Numbered from the stretch's first letter, positions 24,680 to 33,350 are shown. The stretch: 64,000 bases of DNA from Paenibacillus elgii NBRC 100335 (GCF_004000865.1 NZ_BIMB01000017.1:62001-126000), one strand, 5' to 3'. Notes: generated from the sequence alone by a model not told the origin. Program-made: numbers and translations.

Positions 24680-25117
24680 ATGAAAAATAAAACAATTTCC
24701 ATAGCTACTATTTTATTCGTACTAGTCATTTTATATTTTAACAAAGGTTGGATTTTAACGAATCTTTCAACACCGGCAAGCAACGAAGCTGAAAACGCAG
24801 TTGTACTGAATTTTCCATCGGATCGTTTTCCGGAAACTGGCGCCCACATAAAAGCGGCGATCGAGCGTGGGAAATCCTCCATCTGTACAATCAATAGAAA
24901 AGGAGCTGAAGCCAATCGAAAAGAATCTTTAAGAGGCGTGCCCGTCAAGCCTAATTTGGATCGAGACGAGTTCCCCATGGCCATGTGCGCAGAAGGCGGC
25001 AAAGGAGCCGATATCATGTATATCAGTCCTTCCGACAATCGAGGAGCGGGATCTTGGGTGAGCAATCAATTGGAAAAGTATCCCGATGGGACGCGAGTGA
25101 AGATTGTTGTGAAATGA
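24680..25117 (+). CDS. NucA/NucB-type deoxyribonuclease, secreted or anchored
   Basis: The 145-residue protein has an N-terminal hydrophobic helix (about 6-22) and then the NucB domain: [45 protein letters not shown] and [13 protein letters not shown]. The Asp-Glu cluster DRDEFP and the following Glu are the conserved acidic residues of the NucA/NucB fold. These enzymes degrade DNA outside the cell, during sporulation or competence, and the fold is also used as a toxin domain. The gene lies 43 bases after the zincin/unknown fusion. GAGGA precedes the ATG by about ten bases. Confidence 0.87.
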   Translation: MKNKTISIATILFVLVILYFNKGWILTNLSTPASNEAENAVVLNFPSDRFPETGAHIKAAIERGKSSICTINRKGAEANRKESLRGVPVKPNLDRDEFPMAMCAEGGKGADIMYISPSDNRGAGSWVSNQLEKYPDGTRVKIVVK

Positions 25118-25208
25118 AGTATTTCTATGTATCTGCTCATGTATGGCGAGAGTGCCAATGGCTCAAGTCCATTGGCACCCGCATAAAAGTAACAAATGAA
25201 AGCTCTTA

Positions 25209-25469
25209 CTATTCATTTATTTTGCTAATCGCTATGGTGTTTGTTAACTTATGAATAGAGTAACCATTCAACATAAATTGAACAATACTGTCGTTAAATT
25301 TCACTTCAGAGCCTTCTTCGAATGTAAACTTATAAGCTTCCAAAGGATTGTCGGTATGTTTAAGATTGCGCATTAGCTCGAATATGGCATGAACCGGGTC
25401 AACAAATAAGTAGCCGCGATCAGGATGATGCAGTAAATAATTCACGCTTTGCTCAATAATCTTATGCAT
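25209..25469 (-). CDS. hypothetical protein (86 aa)
   Basis: A soluble protein starting MHKIIEQSVNYLLHHPDRGY, with EAYKFTFEEGSEVKFNDSIVQFMLNG in the middle. The ribosome site is weak (GAGCGAGTGAG). It is convergent to the nuclease gene. I do not recognise a family; the size and the surroundings would fit a small immunity-type protein. Confidence 0.45.
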   Translation of the reverse strand: MHKIIEQSVNYLLHHPDRGYLFVDPVHAIFELMRNLKHTDNPLEAYKFTFEEGSEVKFNDSIVQFMLNGYSIHKLTNTIAISKINE

Positions 25470-25679
25470 TTGTACTCACTCGCTCCAATCAATATGCAAT
25501 TTATTTTTTGCGGTAAGAATGAAAGCACAAAAAGTATATCACAATTTTTGGAATTGGTCATTAGACATTTTGATGATTATTACATTAGTACGCAATAAAT
25601 TCATCTTTCACGAAAATAAATATGAGTTTTTCTTGGCATCTGTAACAAACAAGCCGTAGTATTTTAATAAATTCGTATT

Positions 25680-26069
25680 TTATTCGGACATATATTCAAT
25701 CAGACATTTTGCAATGAATTCCTTGTAATTGGGTAATTCTTCGCATAGCCACACTTTCCCTAATTCTGACGGCACATACATGGTATTCTGGAGTTTGGAA
25801 AAATAAGCCACCCAATTAAGGATATCCTCCGAATTCTCATATCCCAAGTAGTAAACCGGCTCGATTGCTTTCTTTAATAGCGGTTCGATTAATGTTGGTT
25901 TGTATTTTGCAATCGAAGAAAGAAACGAGAAGTACCCTTCTGCGGCCGATTCACAATTGTAGCTGGGAATCCAAGAAATAAATTTTTCAACAAGATCGGC
26001 ATCAGCCATAGAAGTATCTCCGTCTTCAATCCTTCGTTGAATCAGTTCCATTTCGCGATATGTTGGCAT
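25680..26069 (-). CDS. hypothetical helical protein (129 aa)
   Basis: The protein MPTYREMELIQRRIEDGDTS... is mostly helical with repeats of hydrophobic residues (AAEGYFSFLSSIAKYKPTLIEPLLKKAIEP), no membrane segment. GGAGA is nine bases before the chosen ATG; a 12-codon upstream extension has no site. It follows the PhnD-like pseudogene on the same strand after 46 bases. Family unknown. Confidence 0.5.
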   Translation of the reverse strand: MPTYREMELIQRRIEDGDTSMADADLVEKFISWIPSYNCESAAEGYFSFLSSIAKYKPTLIEPLLKKAIEPVYYLGYENSEDILNWVAYFSKLQNTMYVPSELGKVWLCEELPNYKEFIAKCLIEYMSE

Positions 26070-26115
26070 GAATTTATCTCTCCTAATTAAATGCAAAAGT
26101 AACATCGGATGTTAA

Positions 26116-26987
26116 TCAATCGGTGTTCATTATATCACTATAAATGGAAATATATTGGTCCAATAAGCTGAATTTACTATCGTCAGCTTCAGTTATTCCT
26201 TTCCATCCAAATAAGCGATCAAAATATATACTTCCTTGCACGGAACTAAAAACAAATTCAAATGCACGTTTAATACTTATCACCAAATTCTGATCCAATT
26301 CAATTTTTGTTACAATGGCATCATGTGGAATTGGTTGAGTGTAATGAATAATATGAGTATTTCGAAATATAAAAGGATTCTCAGCTAAAACTAAATTTCT
26401 AGCATCCTGAAAGATTGCTGCAGCATCGCACAATTCGCTTAATACTGAATTCACTGCTTCTTTATGCGAATTCACAATGATTCCTCTTGTTTGCTGAAGT
26501 ATTCCGGCTAAGTAAAGTTCAACAACAGACCAAAGATGAGTAAGAGAAAAACGCTCCTGCAAAGCAACCGTTTTATTTCCCAAATCCGAAATTGTTCTTA
26601 GTTCTGTATTCTTAGATATAATTATGGTTCGATAAAAAGGAACCAGCTCCTCTGCATTTTCACCGGTATCTGGATCAATTCCGAAGCGGAGTGGCTGTAA
26701 AATAACTTGGCAATGTTCTGTTTACTGGCACTTAAATATGCGGGTGGACTTATTATTGCTCCATCTAAATAGCCACATTCTAAAGATGATAGAATTTGAT
26801 TGTATGAAGTAAATAACCTAAAAGTAAAAGATATGCCCAGATATTGTGAAAATAGTTGTCCCAGTTTTGTGAAAATTTTATCTGTTTCCATCGTTTCAAT
26901 TAAACATAGGCCGAACACAATTTTATTAGGGTTATATGTAATATCAATGTTACCGTCAGTTCTAAAATTCAAATGATAATTTTTCAA
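26116..26987 (-). pseudogene. PhnD-like substrate-binding-fold protein, frameshifted
   Basis: The N-terminal piece (VFGLCLIETMETDKIFTKLG, LECGYLDGAIISPPAYLSA) and the C-terminal piece (DLGNKTVALQE, VNSHKEAVNSVLSEL, TQPIPHDAIV) lie in different frames of one PhnD/phosphonate-binding-type protein. Between them, the frame LQPLRFGIDPDTGENAEELV followed by PFYRTIIISKNTELRTIS bridges to the C-terminal part. One missing T in a TTTT run near 26698-26703 would restore one reading frame. TTG start with GAGGGG nine bases upstream. There is no signal peptide, unlike importer-linked PhnD, so it would be cytoplasmic. Real inactivation or a sequencing error cannot be told apart. Confidence 0.7.
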
Positions 26988-27193
26988 GAAACCGATCCCC
27001 TCTATAACGTTTCATTTATACCAATCGACGAAGTTATCGTACTGCCCTTCGCCTCGAATCAACCTTCATTTCGATTTCCCTATCATTATAATCGACAACC
27101 TCTGGGTTCGTTGAGAAAAAAAAATGTTCATTTTTTGTTTAGATCGCCCTTGTATATTAATTTAGGTCTTAAATATACAGGAGGAGGCAAAAG

Positions 27194-27880
27194 ATGTATC
27201 CGTCAGGGAAGAAATATGCGGCCGAATTCATCGGAACTTTGGTACTGGTGTTGATCGGTTGCGGAAGTGCAGCCACGGCAGGGGGCGAGCTGGGTTATCT
27301 TGGAATCGCCTTCGCATTTGGCCTGTCCATCGTTGCGATGGCTTATGTGATCGGTCCGATCTCAGGATGCCATATTAATCCTGCCGTTTCGCTGGCAATG
27401 CTCATACGCGGGAGGATGCCCCGAAAGGAATTCCTGGGCTATGTGATTGCTCAGACAGCCGGAGCCGTTATGGGTGCGGCGCTGCTATCCGCGATTATCC
27501 AATCCACAGGCAAGCCCGTAGCCAGTCTGGGGCAGAACGGATTCGGCGAAGGATACGGGATCGGGATAAGCGGCACGATGGCATTCATCGTGGAAATCGT
27601 TTTAACGTTAATCTTCATTTACACCATTCTGGGAGTCACGTCCGATGCTGCTAACAGTCATATTGCAGGTCTTGTTATCGGCTTATCGCTAGTGCTGGTT
27701 CACATTCTGGGCATCGGCCTCACCGGCACTTCCGTTAATCCGGCCAGAAGCTTCGGACCGGCAGTCCTATTGGGCGGAGAAGCGTTGGCGGAACTATGGG
27801 TATTTATTGTGGCTCCTCTGATCGGAGCGGTACTGGCCGCTTTTGTGTACAGGCGGTTGAATGTAAACAAAGAAGCGTGA
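27194..27880 (+). CDS. aqpZ: aquaporin Z-type water channel
   Basis: The 228-residue protein has six membrane helices and the two NPA half-helices: GCHINPAVSLAMLI (about 60-70) and GTSVNPARSFGPAV (about 180). The selectivity arginine follows the second NPA; the His of the AqpZ type is in SNSHIAGLVIG (AANSHIAGLV here). This favours a water channel over a glycerol facilitator. GGAGGAGG lies before the ATG. A terminator follows, so the gene is single. It is divergent from the frameshifted PhnD-like gene. Confidence 0.92.
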   Translation: MYPSGKKYAAEFIGTLVLVLIGCGSAATAGGELGYLGIAFAFGLSIVAMAYVIGPISGCHINPAVSLAMLIRGRMPRKEFLGYVIAQTAGAVMGAALLSAIIQSTGKPVASLGQNGFGEGYGIGISGTMAFIVEIVLTLIFIYTILGVTSDAANSHIAGLVIGLSLVLVHILGIGLTGTSVNPARSFGPAVLLGGEALAELWVFIVAPLIGAVLAAFVYRRLNVNKEA

Positions 27881-27911
27881 TTCGGCTTGTATAATTGATT
27901 CGACGAACGCT

Positions 27912-27950
27912 GAGGCGCTGAGTAAAATCGGCGCCTCGATTTCTTTTCTT
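27912..27950 (+). terminator. intrinsic terminator after aquaporin gene
   Basis: GAGGCGCTGA pairs with TCGGCGCCTC (one wobble), followed by GATTTCTTTTCTT. Confidence 0.75.
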
Positions 27951-28016
27951 GAACTAAGGCTTACCTAAACCCCCTCCGATACAGGGCCGGGGGAATTTGG
28001 CGTTCCCTTTGTACCA

Positions 28017-28066
28017 TTGACATTGTTGTGTATATTGTATATGCTGTGTATGTAATAGATACACAG
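28017..28066 (+). promoter_or_regulatory. promoter and operator of the GntR-ABC operon
   Basis: TTGACA (28017-28022), 17-base spacer, TATGCT (28040-28045). CTGTGTAT-N7-ATACACAG (28044-28066) is a perfect inverted repeat lying across the expected start of transcription, as in operators of YtrA-type repressors. Confidence 0.72.
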
Positions 28067-28086
28067 TTGTGATTTGTGGAGGCCAC

Positions 28087-28467
28087 ATGAAAATTATTAT
28101 TTCCAATGCGTCCGACCCGCCGATCTATCAGCAAATTAAAGATCAAATCAAGGATGCCATTATTCGCGGTGAATTATCGGAAGGGGAAATGCTGCCTTCG
28201 ATACGTGCGTTGGCCAACGATCTGCGTGTCAGCGTCCTTACGACTCGAAGAGTATATGACGAGCTTGAAGCGGAAGGATTTATTACGACCAAAGCAGGCA
28301 AAGGGTCGTTTGTCGCCAAGGAAAACTTTGAGCTGCTATTGGAATCGAAACGGCATATGGTTGAAGTTAAGCTCACGGAAGCGTGGAAAACTGCTCGTTC
28401 GTTAGGCATCAGCAAAAGCGAATTATATGCCATGATGGATTTGCTGTTTGAGGAGGGGGAAGAATGA
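28087..28467 (+). CDS. GntR-family regulator, YtrA subfamily
   Basis: The 126-residue protein has the winged helix-turn-helix PPIYQQIKDQIKDAIIRGELSEGEMLPSIRALANDLRVSVLTTRRVYDELEAEGFITTKAGKGSFVA and only a short C-terminal helix pair, which defines the YtrA subfamily. These repress adjacent ABC exporters and respond to cell-wall-active compounds in known cases. GGAGG precedes this ATG by five bases. Its stop overlaps the start of the ABC ATPase gene by four bases. The palindrome at 28044-28066 is the likely autoregulatory site. Confidence 0.88.
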   Translation: MKIIISNASDPPIYQQIKDQIKDAIIRGELSEGEMLPSIRALANDLRVSVLTTRRVYDELEAEGFITTKAGKGSFVAKENFELLLESKRHMVEVKLTEAWKTARSLGISKSELYAMMDLLFEEGEE

Positions 28468-29312
28468 AGCCCATTTTAGAGGTAACAGGACTGAAGAAAG
28501 ACTTGGGGAATTTCCGGCTGGACGATGTCGGTTTTTCTTTGATCGAGGGCTGTATTACCGGATTCATTGGGGTGAACGGCGCCGGAAAAACGACAACCAT
28601 CAAACTAATCCTCGGATTAATGCTGAAGGACGCAGGAGAGATACAATTTTTCGGAAAAGATGTTCAAAAAAACGAACGGGAATTCAAAAACCGTATTGGG
28701 ATTGTTCTGGACGAAGGTTATTTCTATGACGAGCTAACTATGCTAGAGATGAAAAGCATTGTCGCCCCGTCCTATTCCAATTGGGATAACGCCTTGTTTA
28801 ACCGGCATATGGAACGATTCGGGTTACCGCTGAATCAAAAAATAGGGACCCTTTCCAAAGGCATGCGAATGAAATATGCCATCGCATTGGCGATTTCCCA
28901 TCAGGCGGACTTACTAATAATGGATGAACCGACGAGCGGACTCGATCCGCAGGTGAGATTGGAGTTAATGGACATCCTGCTTGACTATGTGAAGGACGGA
29001 AAAAGTGTCTTTTTATCTTCCCACATCACTTCGGATTTGGATAAGGTAGCCGACGCGCTAATTTTAATTGATAACGGTCGAATCGTCTTTAGTGAAGAGA
29101 AAGACATTTTGCTAGACAGACATGGATTTGTGAAAGGAGATCCTAACGAGCTGAATGAGGCTACAAGAAAACTGTTTTTAACCTTGCACGAAACAGAGTA
29201 TGGTTTTTCCGGCGTGACGAACGATAAGGCGGCGGTACGTCAGCAGATGAAACATGCGCTTATTGAAAGGCCGACCATTGAAGATATTATGTTAGGCTAC
29301 ATTAGGAGGTGA
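28464..29312 (+). CDS. ABC exporter ATPase (YtrB type)
   Basis: The 282-residue protein has Walker A GVNGAGKTTTIKL (about 36-48), signature LSKGMRMKYAIALAIS, Walker B LLIMDEPTSGLDPQ and the switch His in SSHI. The signature is LSKGM rather than LSGGQ, common in the YtrB/YxlF group of ABC-2 exporters. It pairs with the permease following. The shared start/stop with the GntR gene indicates one operon. Substrate unknown; such systems export antibiotics or affect the cell wall. Confidence 0.9.
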   Translation: MKPILEVTGLKKDLGNFRLDDVGFSLIEGCITGFIGVNGAGKTTTIKLILGLMLKDAGEIQFFGKDVQKNEREFKNRIGIVLDEGYFYDELTMLEMKSIVAPSYSNWDNALFNRHMERFGLPLNQKIGTLSKGMRMKYAIALAISHQADLLIMDEPTSGLDPQVRLELMDILLDYVKDGKSVFLSSHITSDLDKVADALILIDNGRIVFSEEKDILLDRHGFVKGDPNELNEATRKLFLTLHETEYGFSGVTNDKAAVRQQMKHALIERPTIEDIMLGYIRR

Positions 29313-29317
29313 CCTCG

Positions 29318-29965
29318 ATGCTTTTACATCTTATGAAAAAGGATTTCCTGCTCGCAAAAAAATATTGGATCATCATGCTGCTTGCAGCAATGGTGCTGCC
29401 GGTCTTTATGCATACGAAGCTCGACTTTATTGCAGGGGAGTTCCTGCCTTTTTTTCTGAGCACGCTGTATATTATTTTTTTGCTGTACAGCACGGTTTCC
29501 ATGATGGAATACAAATACAAAGGCGCATCGCTTCTTTGTGCAACCCCATATACAAGAAAGACGATCGTGATGTCAAAGTATTTTTTTGTCGCTGCCATTT
29601 TTATCGGCTGCTGCGGCTTGTACACCGTTGCGGCTCTGATCAGTCCGGTGAAAGTCGGGTTGCTCGCTCTATCTGAGGTAGGCCGAACATTTTTCTTGAT
29701 CAGTGTCATTTTCGGAGTCATGATCCCGGTTCAATATCGTTTCGGTTACGAAAAATCGAGATATATATTCTTTTTTCTGATCTTCCTGACGCCTTTCGTA
29801 TTGCCGAACCTCATGAAAATATTACAACATAACGGAGCCGTGTTTCCGGTCTCGCTGCCTTTTTCACCATTTGTGCTGGACTTGCTCTTTGTTTTGCTGG
29901 CTTTCGTTATCGGGGGAATATCGATGATCCTGTCCATTCGGATTTTTTCTAACAAAAATCTGTGA
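29318..29965 (+). CDS. ABC-2 type permease
   Basis: The 215-residue protein has six hydrophobic helices (e.g. YWIIMLLAAMVLPVFM, FLSTLYIIFLLYSTVSMM, FFVAAIFIGCCGLYTVAALI). CATPYTRKTIVMSKY between helices two and three is the coupling region typical of ABC-2 permeases. AGGAGGTGA lies five bases before the ATG at 29318; a GTG nine bases earlier overlaps it. It functions with the ATPase encoded before it. Confidence 0.85.
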   Translation: MLLHLMKKDFLLAKKYWIIMLLAAMVLPVFMHTKLDFIAGEFLPFFLSTLYIIFLLYSTVSMMEYKYKGASLLCATPYTRKTIVMSKYFFVAAIFIGCCGLYTVAALISPVKVGLLALSEVGRTFFLISVIFGVMIPVQYRFGYEKSRYIFFFLIFLTPFVLPNLMKILQHNGAVFPVSLPFSPFVLDLLFVLLAFVIGGISMILSIRIFSNKNL

Positions 29966-29985
29966 TACTCTAGGGGAGCATAGCG

Positions 29986-30144
29986 ATGAACTTCAACCGA
30001 AAAAAAATGGTTTATTGTTTGTTAGGGACGATTCTTGCGGTGAGCGCTTTGAGCCAAATTATAAATAAGAGTTACCTTGCCATATTTCCGATCTTCGGTT
30101 CCGTTGCTTTTTTTGTGAATGCTTGGCGTGCGAATAATAAGTAA
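29986..30144 (+). CDS. small two-helix membrane protein (52 aa)
   Basis: The short gene encodes MNFNRKKMVYCLLGTILAVS and continues ALSQIINKSYLAIFPIFGSV to ANNK. Two hydrophobic helices are visible (about 9-23 and 31-45). AGGGGAG lies eight bases before the ATG. It follows the permease by 20 bases in the same operon, so it may be an accessory subunit. No family known to me. Confidence 0.65.
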   Translation: MNFNRKKMVYCLLGTILAVSALSQIINKSYLAIFPIFGSVAFFVNAWRANNK

Positions 30145-30191
30145 TTTATACTAAATCATATGTATACTTACCTGAAGGGAGAGTGCAGCTT

Positions 30192-30542
30192 GTGCGCGAT
30201 ACCTGCGTTCCGTCTGGCGTGAAACTCAAAGACACCGGCTTTGGATATACGTTGTCCTTAATCGACGGTAAATATAAAATCATTATTATCTACTGGCTGG
30301 CTGAAAATAAGGTGATGCGGCATAACGAGCTGAAGCGAAGTATCGGTACCATTTCCTTTAAAACGTTAAGCATCATGTTAAAAGAGCTGGAGGCCGATGG
30401 TCTGATCATACGCAAAGAGTTTCCCCAAGTACCTCCAAAAGTTGAATATTCATTATCTGAACGCGGTCTTTCTCTCGTTCCCTTGTTAAATATGATGTGC
30501 GAGTGGGGAGAGAAAAACAGTTTGTCGGCTCAGGAGGTTTAA
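30192..30542 (+). CDS. HxlR-family regulator
   Basis: The 116-residue protein has the HxlR winged helix: LSLIDGKYKIIIIYWLAENKVMRHNELKRSIGTISFKTLSIMLKELEADGLIIRKEFPQVPPKVEYSLSERGLSLVPLLNMMCEWG. The GTG at 30192 is preferred because AAGGGAGA lies nine to ten bases upstream; the GTG at 30183 is too close. The promoter-like TATACT region just upstream contains GTATACTTAC, similar to elements before the reductase gene at 31165, its likely target. Convergent with that gene. Confidence 0.85.
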   Translation: MRDTCVPSGVKLKDTGFGYTLSLIDGKYKIIIIYWLAENKVMRHNELKRSIGTISFKTLSIMLKELEADGLIIRKEFPQVPPKVEYSLSERGLSLVPLLNMMCEWGEKNSLSAQEV

Positions 30543-30547
30543 AGCAC

Positions 30548-30585
30548 AAGAAGTATCTCCGTAATAAGGAAATACTTCTTTTTTT
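30548..30585. terminator. terminator between HxlR and reductase genes
   Basis: AAGAAGTAT and ATACTTCTT pair (with inner TCC/GGA), followed by a T-run on the plus strand; usable for both convergent genes. Confidence 0.82.
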
Positions 30586-30604
30586 AGCTTAATCAAGCTG
30601 CCGC

Positions 30605-31165
30605 TTACAGGCTGTCGATAAAATTCACGTAATCTTGTGCGCTCTTTTCCAATTCGCTCGCAGAGGACTCGATTTCTTCACCGGGTACATTTTCGCCAGA
30701 CTCGCTTTCCTTACCGTAAAATGCAAAGAACGAACGATAATCTGCTTTACAGTACCGGAAAGACGTTTCAAAAGGAGATAATAAATGGTCAAGCGTATAG
30801 CGATATCTACCGGCTTCACTATAATCTTCTTTTCTAATTCCGGCCGATACGGCTAAAGCCGCTTTGCGATTTTTTAATTTGTCGCCTTTCGAACCATAAG
30901 CCCAGCCATAAGCGAACACATCGTCAAGCCACTTTTTCAGGAGAGGCGGACAATTGAACCAATAAATAGGGAACTGTAAAACAAGATTGCCATGCGATTC
31001 GATGAGCTGCTGTTCTTTTTCCACATCGATGTTTCCGTCGGGGTACACCTTATGCAATTCGTGGACCGTATACTTTTCGGGATATTTGTTGAGTTCTTCG
31101 ACCCACCGCTTATTGATGACGGACGTTTCCAGGCTCGGGTGTGTTACGATAACTAGAGTTTTCAC
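30605..31165 (-). CDS. flavodoxin-fold NAD(P)H oxidoreductase (KefF/YwrO type)
   Basis: The 186-residue protein starts MKTLVIVTHPSLETSVINKRW and has LVLQFPIYWFNCPPLLKKWLDDVFAYGWAYG, the FMN and quinone contact region of the NQO1/KefF/YwrO family. Members use NAD(P)H to reduce quinones or electrophiles. The Gly-rich LALAVSAG (here AALAVSAGIRKEDY) is present. A GGAGG-type site precedes the ATG. In this family a divergent or nearby HxlR gene often controls expression; here HxlR lies convergent downstream. Confidence 0.87.
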   Translation of the reverse strand: MKTLVIVTHPSLETSVINKRWVEELNKYPEKYTVHELHKVYPDGNIDVEKEQQLIESHGNLVLQFPIYWFNCPPLLKKWLDDVFAYGWAYGSKGDKLKNRKAALAVSAGIRKEDYSEAGRYRYTLDHLLSPFETSFRYCKADYRSFFAFYGKESESGENVPGEEIESSASELEKSAQDYVNFIDSL

Positions 31166-31265
31166 AGCTTTGTCCTCCTTGAGTATGATTTACTTCTTGA
31201 GTATAAAGTGCTCGCTGCAAATATGTAAGTATGCACTTTTAGTACAGGTACTTACAAAAAGGAGA

Positions 31266-31331
31266 GTGTCAGACGATAAAGCAGATTTTGCAGGTGAACC
31301 AGTGAAAAGAAAATTTGTTTATATCCAATAA
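31266..31331 (+). pseudogene. short truncated frame in the reductase promoter region (21 aa)
   Basis: A GTG with a fine ribosome site (AAAAAGGAGA) opens a 21-codon frame, starting VSDDKADFAGEPVKRKFVYI, divergent from the reductase gene. It could be the remaining 5' end of a regulator gene lost by deletion, or a genuine short peptide. It has no recognisable match. Confidence 0.25.
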
Positions 31332-31402
31332 TTCTACGGATCTTGCCGGCTAGTACTATATAATGGAACTTAACTAACTTATAATGAATGGACTGATATA
31401 AA

Positions 31403-31936
31403 GTGAATTACATCGTGATTGATTTAGAGGCTACTTGTTGGGAAAATGACCGAACGAAACAAAACGAAATTATTGAAATTGGTGCCGTTAAAATCAATGA
31501 ACAGCTTGAAATTGTCGATGAATTTCAAACGTTTGTTAAGCCGATATTAAATCCCTGGTTATCTGATTTTTGCAAGAAATTAACTTCCATTACGCAAGAG
31601 GATGTTAATCAAGCAGACTATTTCCCGCAAGCCATTCAACAATTTCAAGATTGGATTGGTAAGGAAGATTACTTCTTATGTTCTTGGGGCTTTTACGATA
31701 AAAGTCAACTAACGAAGGATTGTGAACTAAATCGATTAGGTACGGAATGGCTTGCTAATCATATCAGCATAAAACATCAACACGGCAAATTGATTGGCAA
31801 AGAGCGGGGAGTAGGTATGGCAAGGGCGCTTGACATGCTTAAGCTGCCGCTGGAAGGCACACACCATCGGGGAATTGACGATGCCCGGAATATTGCTAAG
31901 ATCTTTGTAAGGATTTTTGATAAGCTGGAATTCTGA
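31403..31936 (+). CDS. DEDDh 3'-5' exonuclease (KapD/ERI-1-like)
   Basis: The 177-residue protein contains ExoI IDLEATCWEN..NEIIEIGAV (Asp7, Glu9), ExoII in FLCSWGFYDKSQLTKDC and ExoIII HHRGIDDARNIAKI (His and Asp), which is the complete DEDDh active site. CWEN after DLEAT is typical of the ERI-1/KapD group acting on RNA ends. GTG start without clear ribosome site. It is the single intact nuclease of this kind here; the DUF2185 copy 2 gene follows after 45 bases. Confidence 0.87.
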   Translation: MNYIVIDLEATCWENDRTKQNEIIEIGAVKINEQLEIVDEFQTFVKPILNPWLSDFCKKLTSITQEDVNQADYFPQAIQQFQDWIGKEDYFLCSWGFYDKSQLTKDCELNRLGTEWLANHISIKHQHGKLIGKERGVGMARALDMLKLPLEGTHHRGIDDARNIAKIFVRIFDKLEF

Positions 31937-31981
31937 CTTGTTTGTTTCCTAAAGTAAAGCTTATAGGAGCGTGGAGACTTG

Positions 31982-32611
31982 ATGAAATGGAAATTAGATC
32001 GTGCAGATGACCTTCATAAAGAATCGCCATATACATTTTATCTTCCGAGTGACTATGTTTTGAACCAACTAAAGGCAGGCGATCTCGTGAAGCTAATTTT
32101 TATGGCTGAAGAAACGTTGGATAACGGATATGAAGGAGAAAGAATGTGGGTTGAAATACTTGAAAGAAACGGTTCTGAATTTCGCGGCAAGTTAATGAAC
32201 AAACCACACTATCTTGAATCCCTTCATTATGGAGATTTGATTCATTTCAATCTGGTACATATATGTGATACTCAGCTGGATGACCCGTATGCAATGGATA
32301 TGGATTACTATTTGGAACAAAAAGTTACGGTAAGTAGTGACGTGCTGTCAAGAAATGAATTTAACTTGATGCTGAGATTTGAACCCTACGACGACAGTGA
32401 TTTAGGATGGGTCTTCTTCAGTGGTCACGAAGAAGATGGTTTCAATGCTGATGCGGATCATTTTCAATTCATTTCTGTTGGGAGGATGCTGAACATCGAT
32501 GATTCAATCTTGGCGTTTATAAATGACACTGTGCCTTGTGCATATGAGAGAGAGCGTGAAACCGCGAAATTTGTTAGAATCGAGAATTATGATTGGAGTA
32601 TTCATGCGTAA
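31982..32611 (+). CDS. DUF2185 (Imm33-like) protein, copy 2
   Basis: The 209-residue protein is a full-length paralogue of the product at 12714: both share AGDLVKLIFMAEETLDNG, the ERMWV segment, LDDP before the linker and SGxEDD/EDGFNAD in the DUF2185 part, ending in ENYDW/EDYDW. The base composition is more AT-rich than that of copy 1, so the copies have different histories or one was imported. GTGGAG precedes the ATG. A terminator follows. Role probably immunity-type; no toxin is adjacent. Confidence 0.78.
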   Translation: MKWKLDRADDLHKESPYTFYLPSDYVLNQLKAGDLVKLIFMAEETLDNGYEGERMWVEILERNGSEFRGKLMNKPHYLESLHYGDLIHFNLVHICDTQLDDPYAMDMDYYLEQKVTVSSDVLSRNEFNLMLRFEPYDDSDLGWVFFSGHEEDGFNADADHFQFISVGRMLNIDDSILAFINDTVPCAYERERETAKFVRIENYDWSIHA

Positions 32612-32671
32612 TTTAAAATTAATGCAGCTCCTAAAAAGTTTGGTCAATTTGTAATTGAAGTTTAATGATAT

Positions 32672-32711
32672 GACGTTTAGATTCCAGATCTAAGCGTCTT
32701 TTTGTTTTTTT
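32672..32711 (+). terminator. terminator after DUF2185 copy 2
   Basis: GACGTTTAGA pairs with TCTAAGCGTC (one mismatch), then a T-rich tract. Confidence 0.75.
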
Positions 32712-32934
32712 GTGATTAAACAAATGGTAGCCAGCTTTCGACAAATTTCTTGCAGGATGATGCCTGTTATATGCCAGATATTCTATTTTAATCCTTTTCC
32801 CCTTATGTTGAATGTATGATTAGAGCTAAGGAGGTGTAAAACAAGCAGATCATAAAGCAGAAAATACGATTCACCATTTTGGCTTGTAATCACCTATAAA
32901 GTAAATACAAATTAAATTTGGAGAGTGAACATTA
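32712..32934. other. AT-rich leader region without gene
   Basis: No start codon with supporting frame follows the AAGGAGGTG at about 32830. The last 25 bases belong to the ribosome site of the next gene. Confidence 0.4.
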
Positions 32935-33288
32935 ATGAAAATTGGTAAACTGTTGTTGTCGGCTGGTCTGTTAGCTTCCCTGATTGCACCTTTGTCTGCA
33001 CATAATGCACAAGCAGCTCCTCAAGAAAGTATCACAACTCCGCAGTCTCAAGCTCTTAAAGCTAGCGTCCATAGGGAATATGTAACATTAAGTGTGAGTG
33101 GAAATAATGGTGAACGTAGTTATAAAATTTATAACGGATCTGTATCTGTAGAAGATGGTAGCGAATATATCGATGTAACATCTAATCGCAAAAGTGGTTA
33201 TACTCTAGTCAAAGCAGTAAAAAAGGGGAAGGCATTAATTCGTGATACCGACAATAATGTAATTTATGAATTTGAGATTCTTAAGTAA
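32935..33288 (+). CDS. small secreted protein (117 aa)
   Basis: A signal peptide (MKIGKLLLSAGLLASLIAPLSAHNAQAA) precedes an ~85-residue beta-rich domain: ASVHREYVTLSVSGNNGERSYKIYNGSVSVEDGSEYIDVTSNRKSGYTLVKAVKKGKALIRDTDNNVIYEFEI. The strand pattern fits an Ig-like (BIG2-type) fold, but this is not certain. GGAGAG precedes the ATG. It is monocistronic with a strong terminator. Confidence 0.7.
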   Translation: MKIGKLLLSAGLLASLIAPLSAHNAQAAPQESITTPQSQALKASVHREYVTLSVSGNNGERSYKIYNGSVSVEDGSEYIDVTSNRKSGYTLVKAVKKGKALIRDTDNNVIYEFEILK

Positions 33289-33294
33289 GCATTT

Positions 33295-33322
33295 GGGGCA
33301 GACAAAAGTCTGCCCCTTCTTA
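33295..33322 (+). terminator. terminator after the small secreted protein
   Basis: GGGGCAGAC-AAAA-GTCTGCCCC followed by TTCTT. Confidence 0.85.
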
Positions 33323-33350
33323 TGTACATTTTAAGCGAGTTATTCCAACA

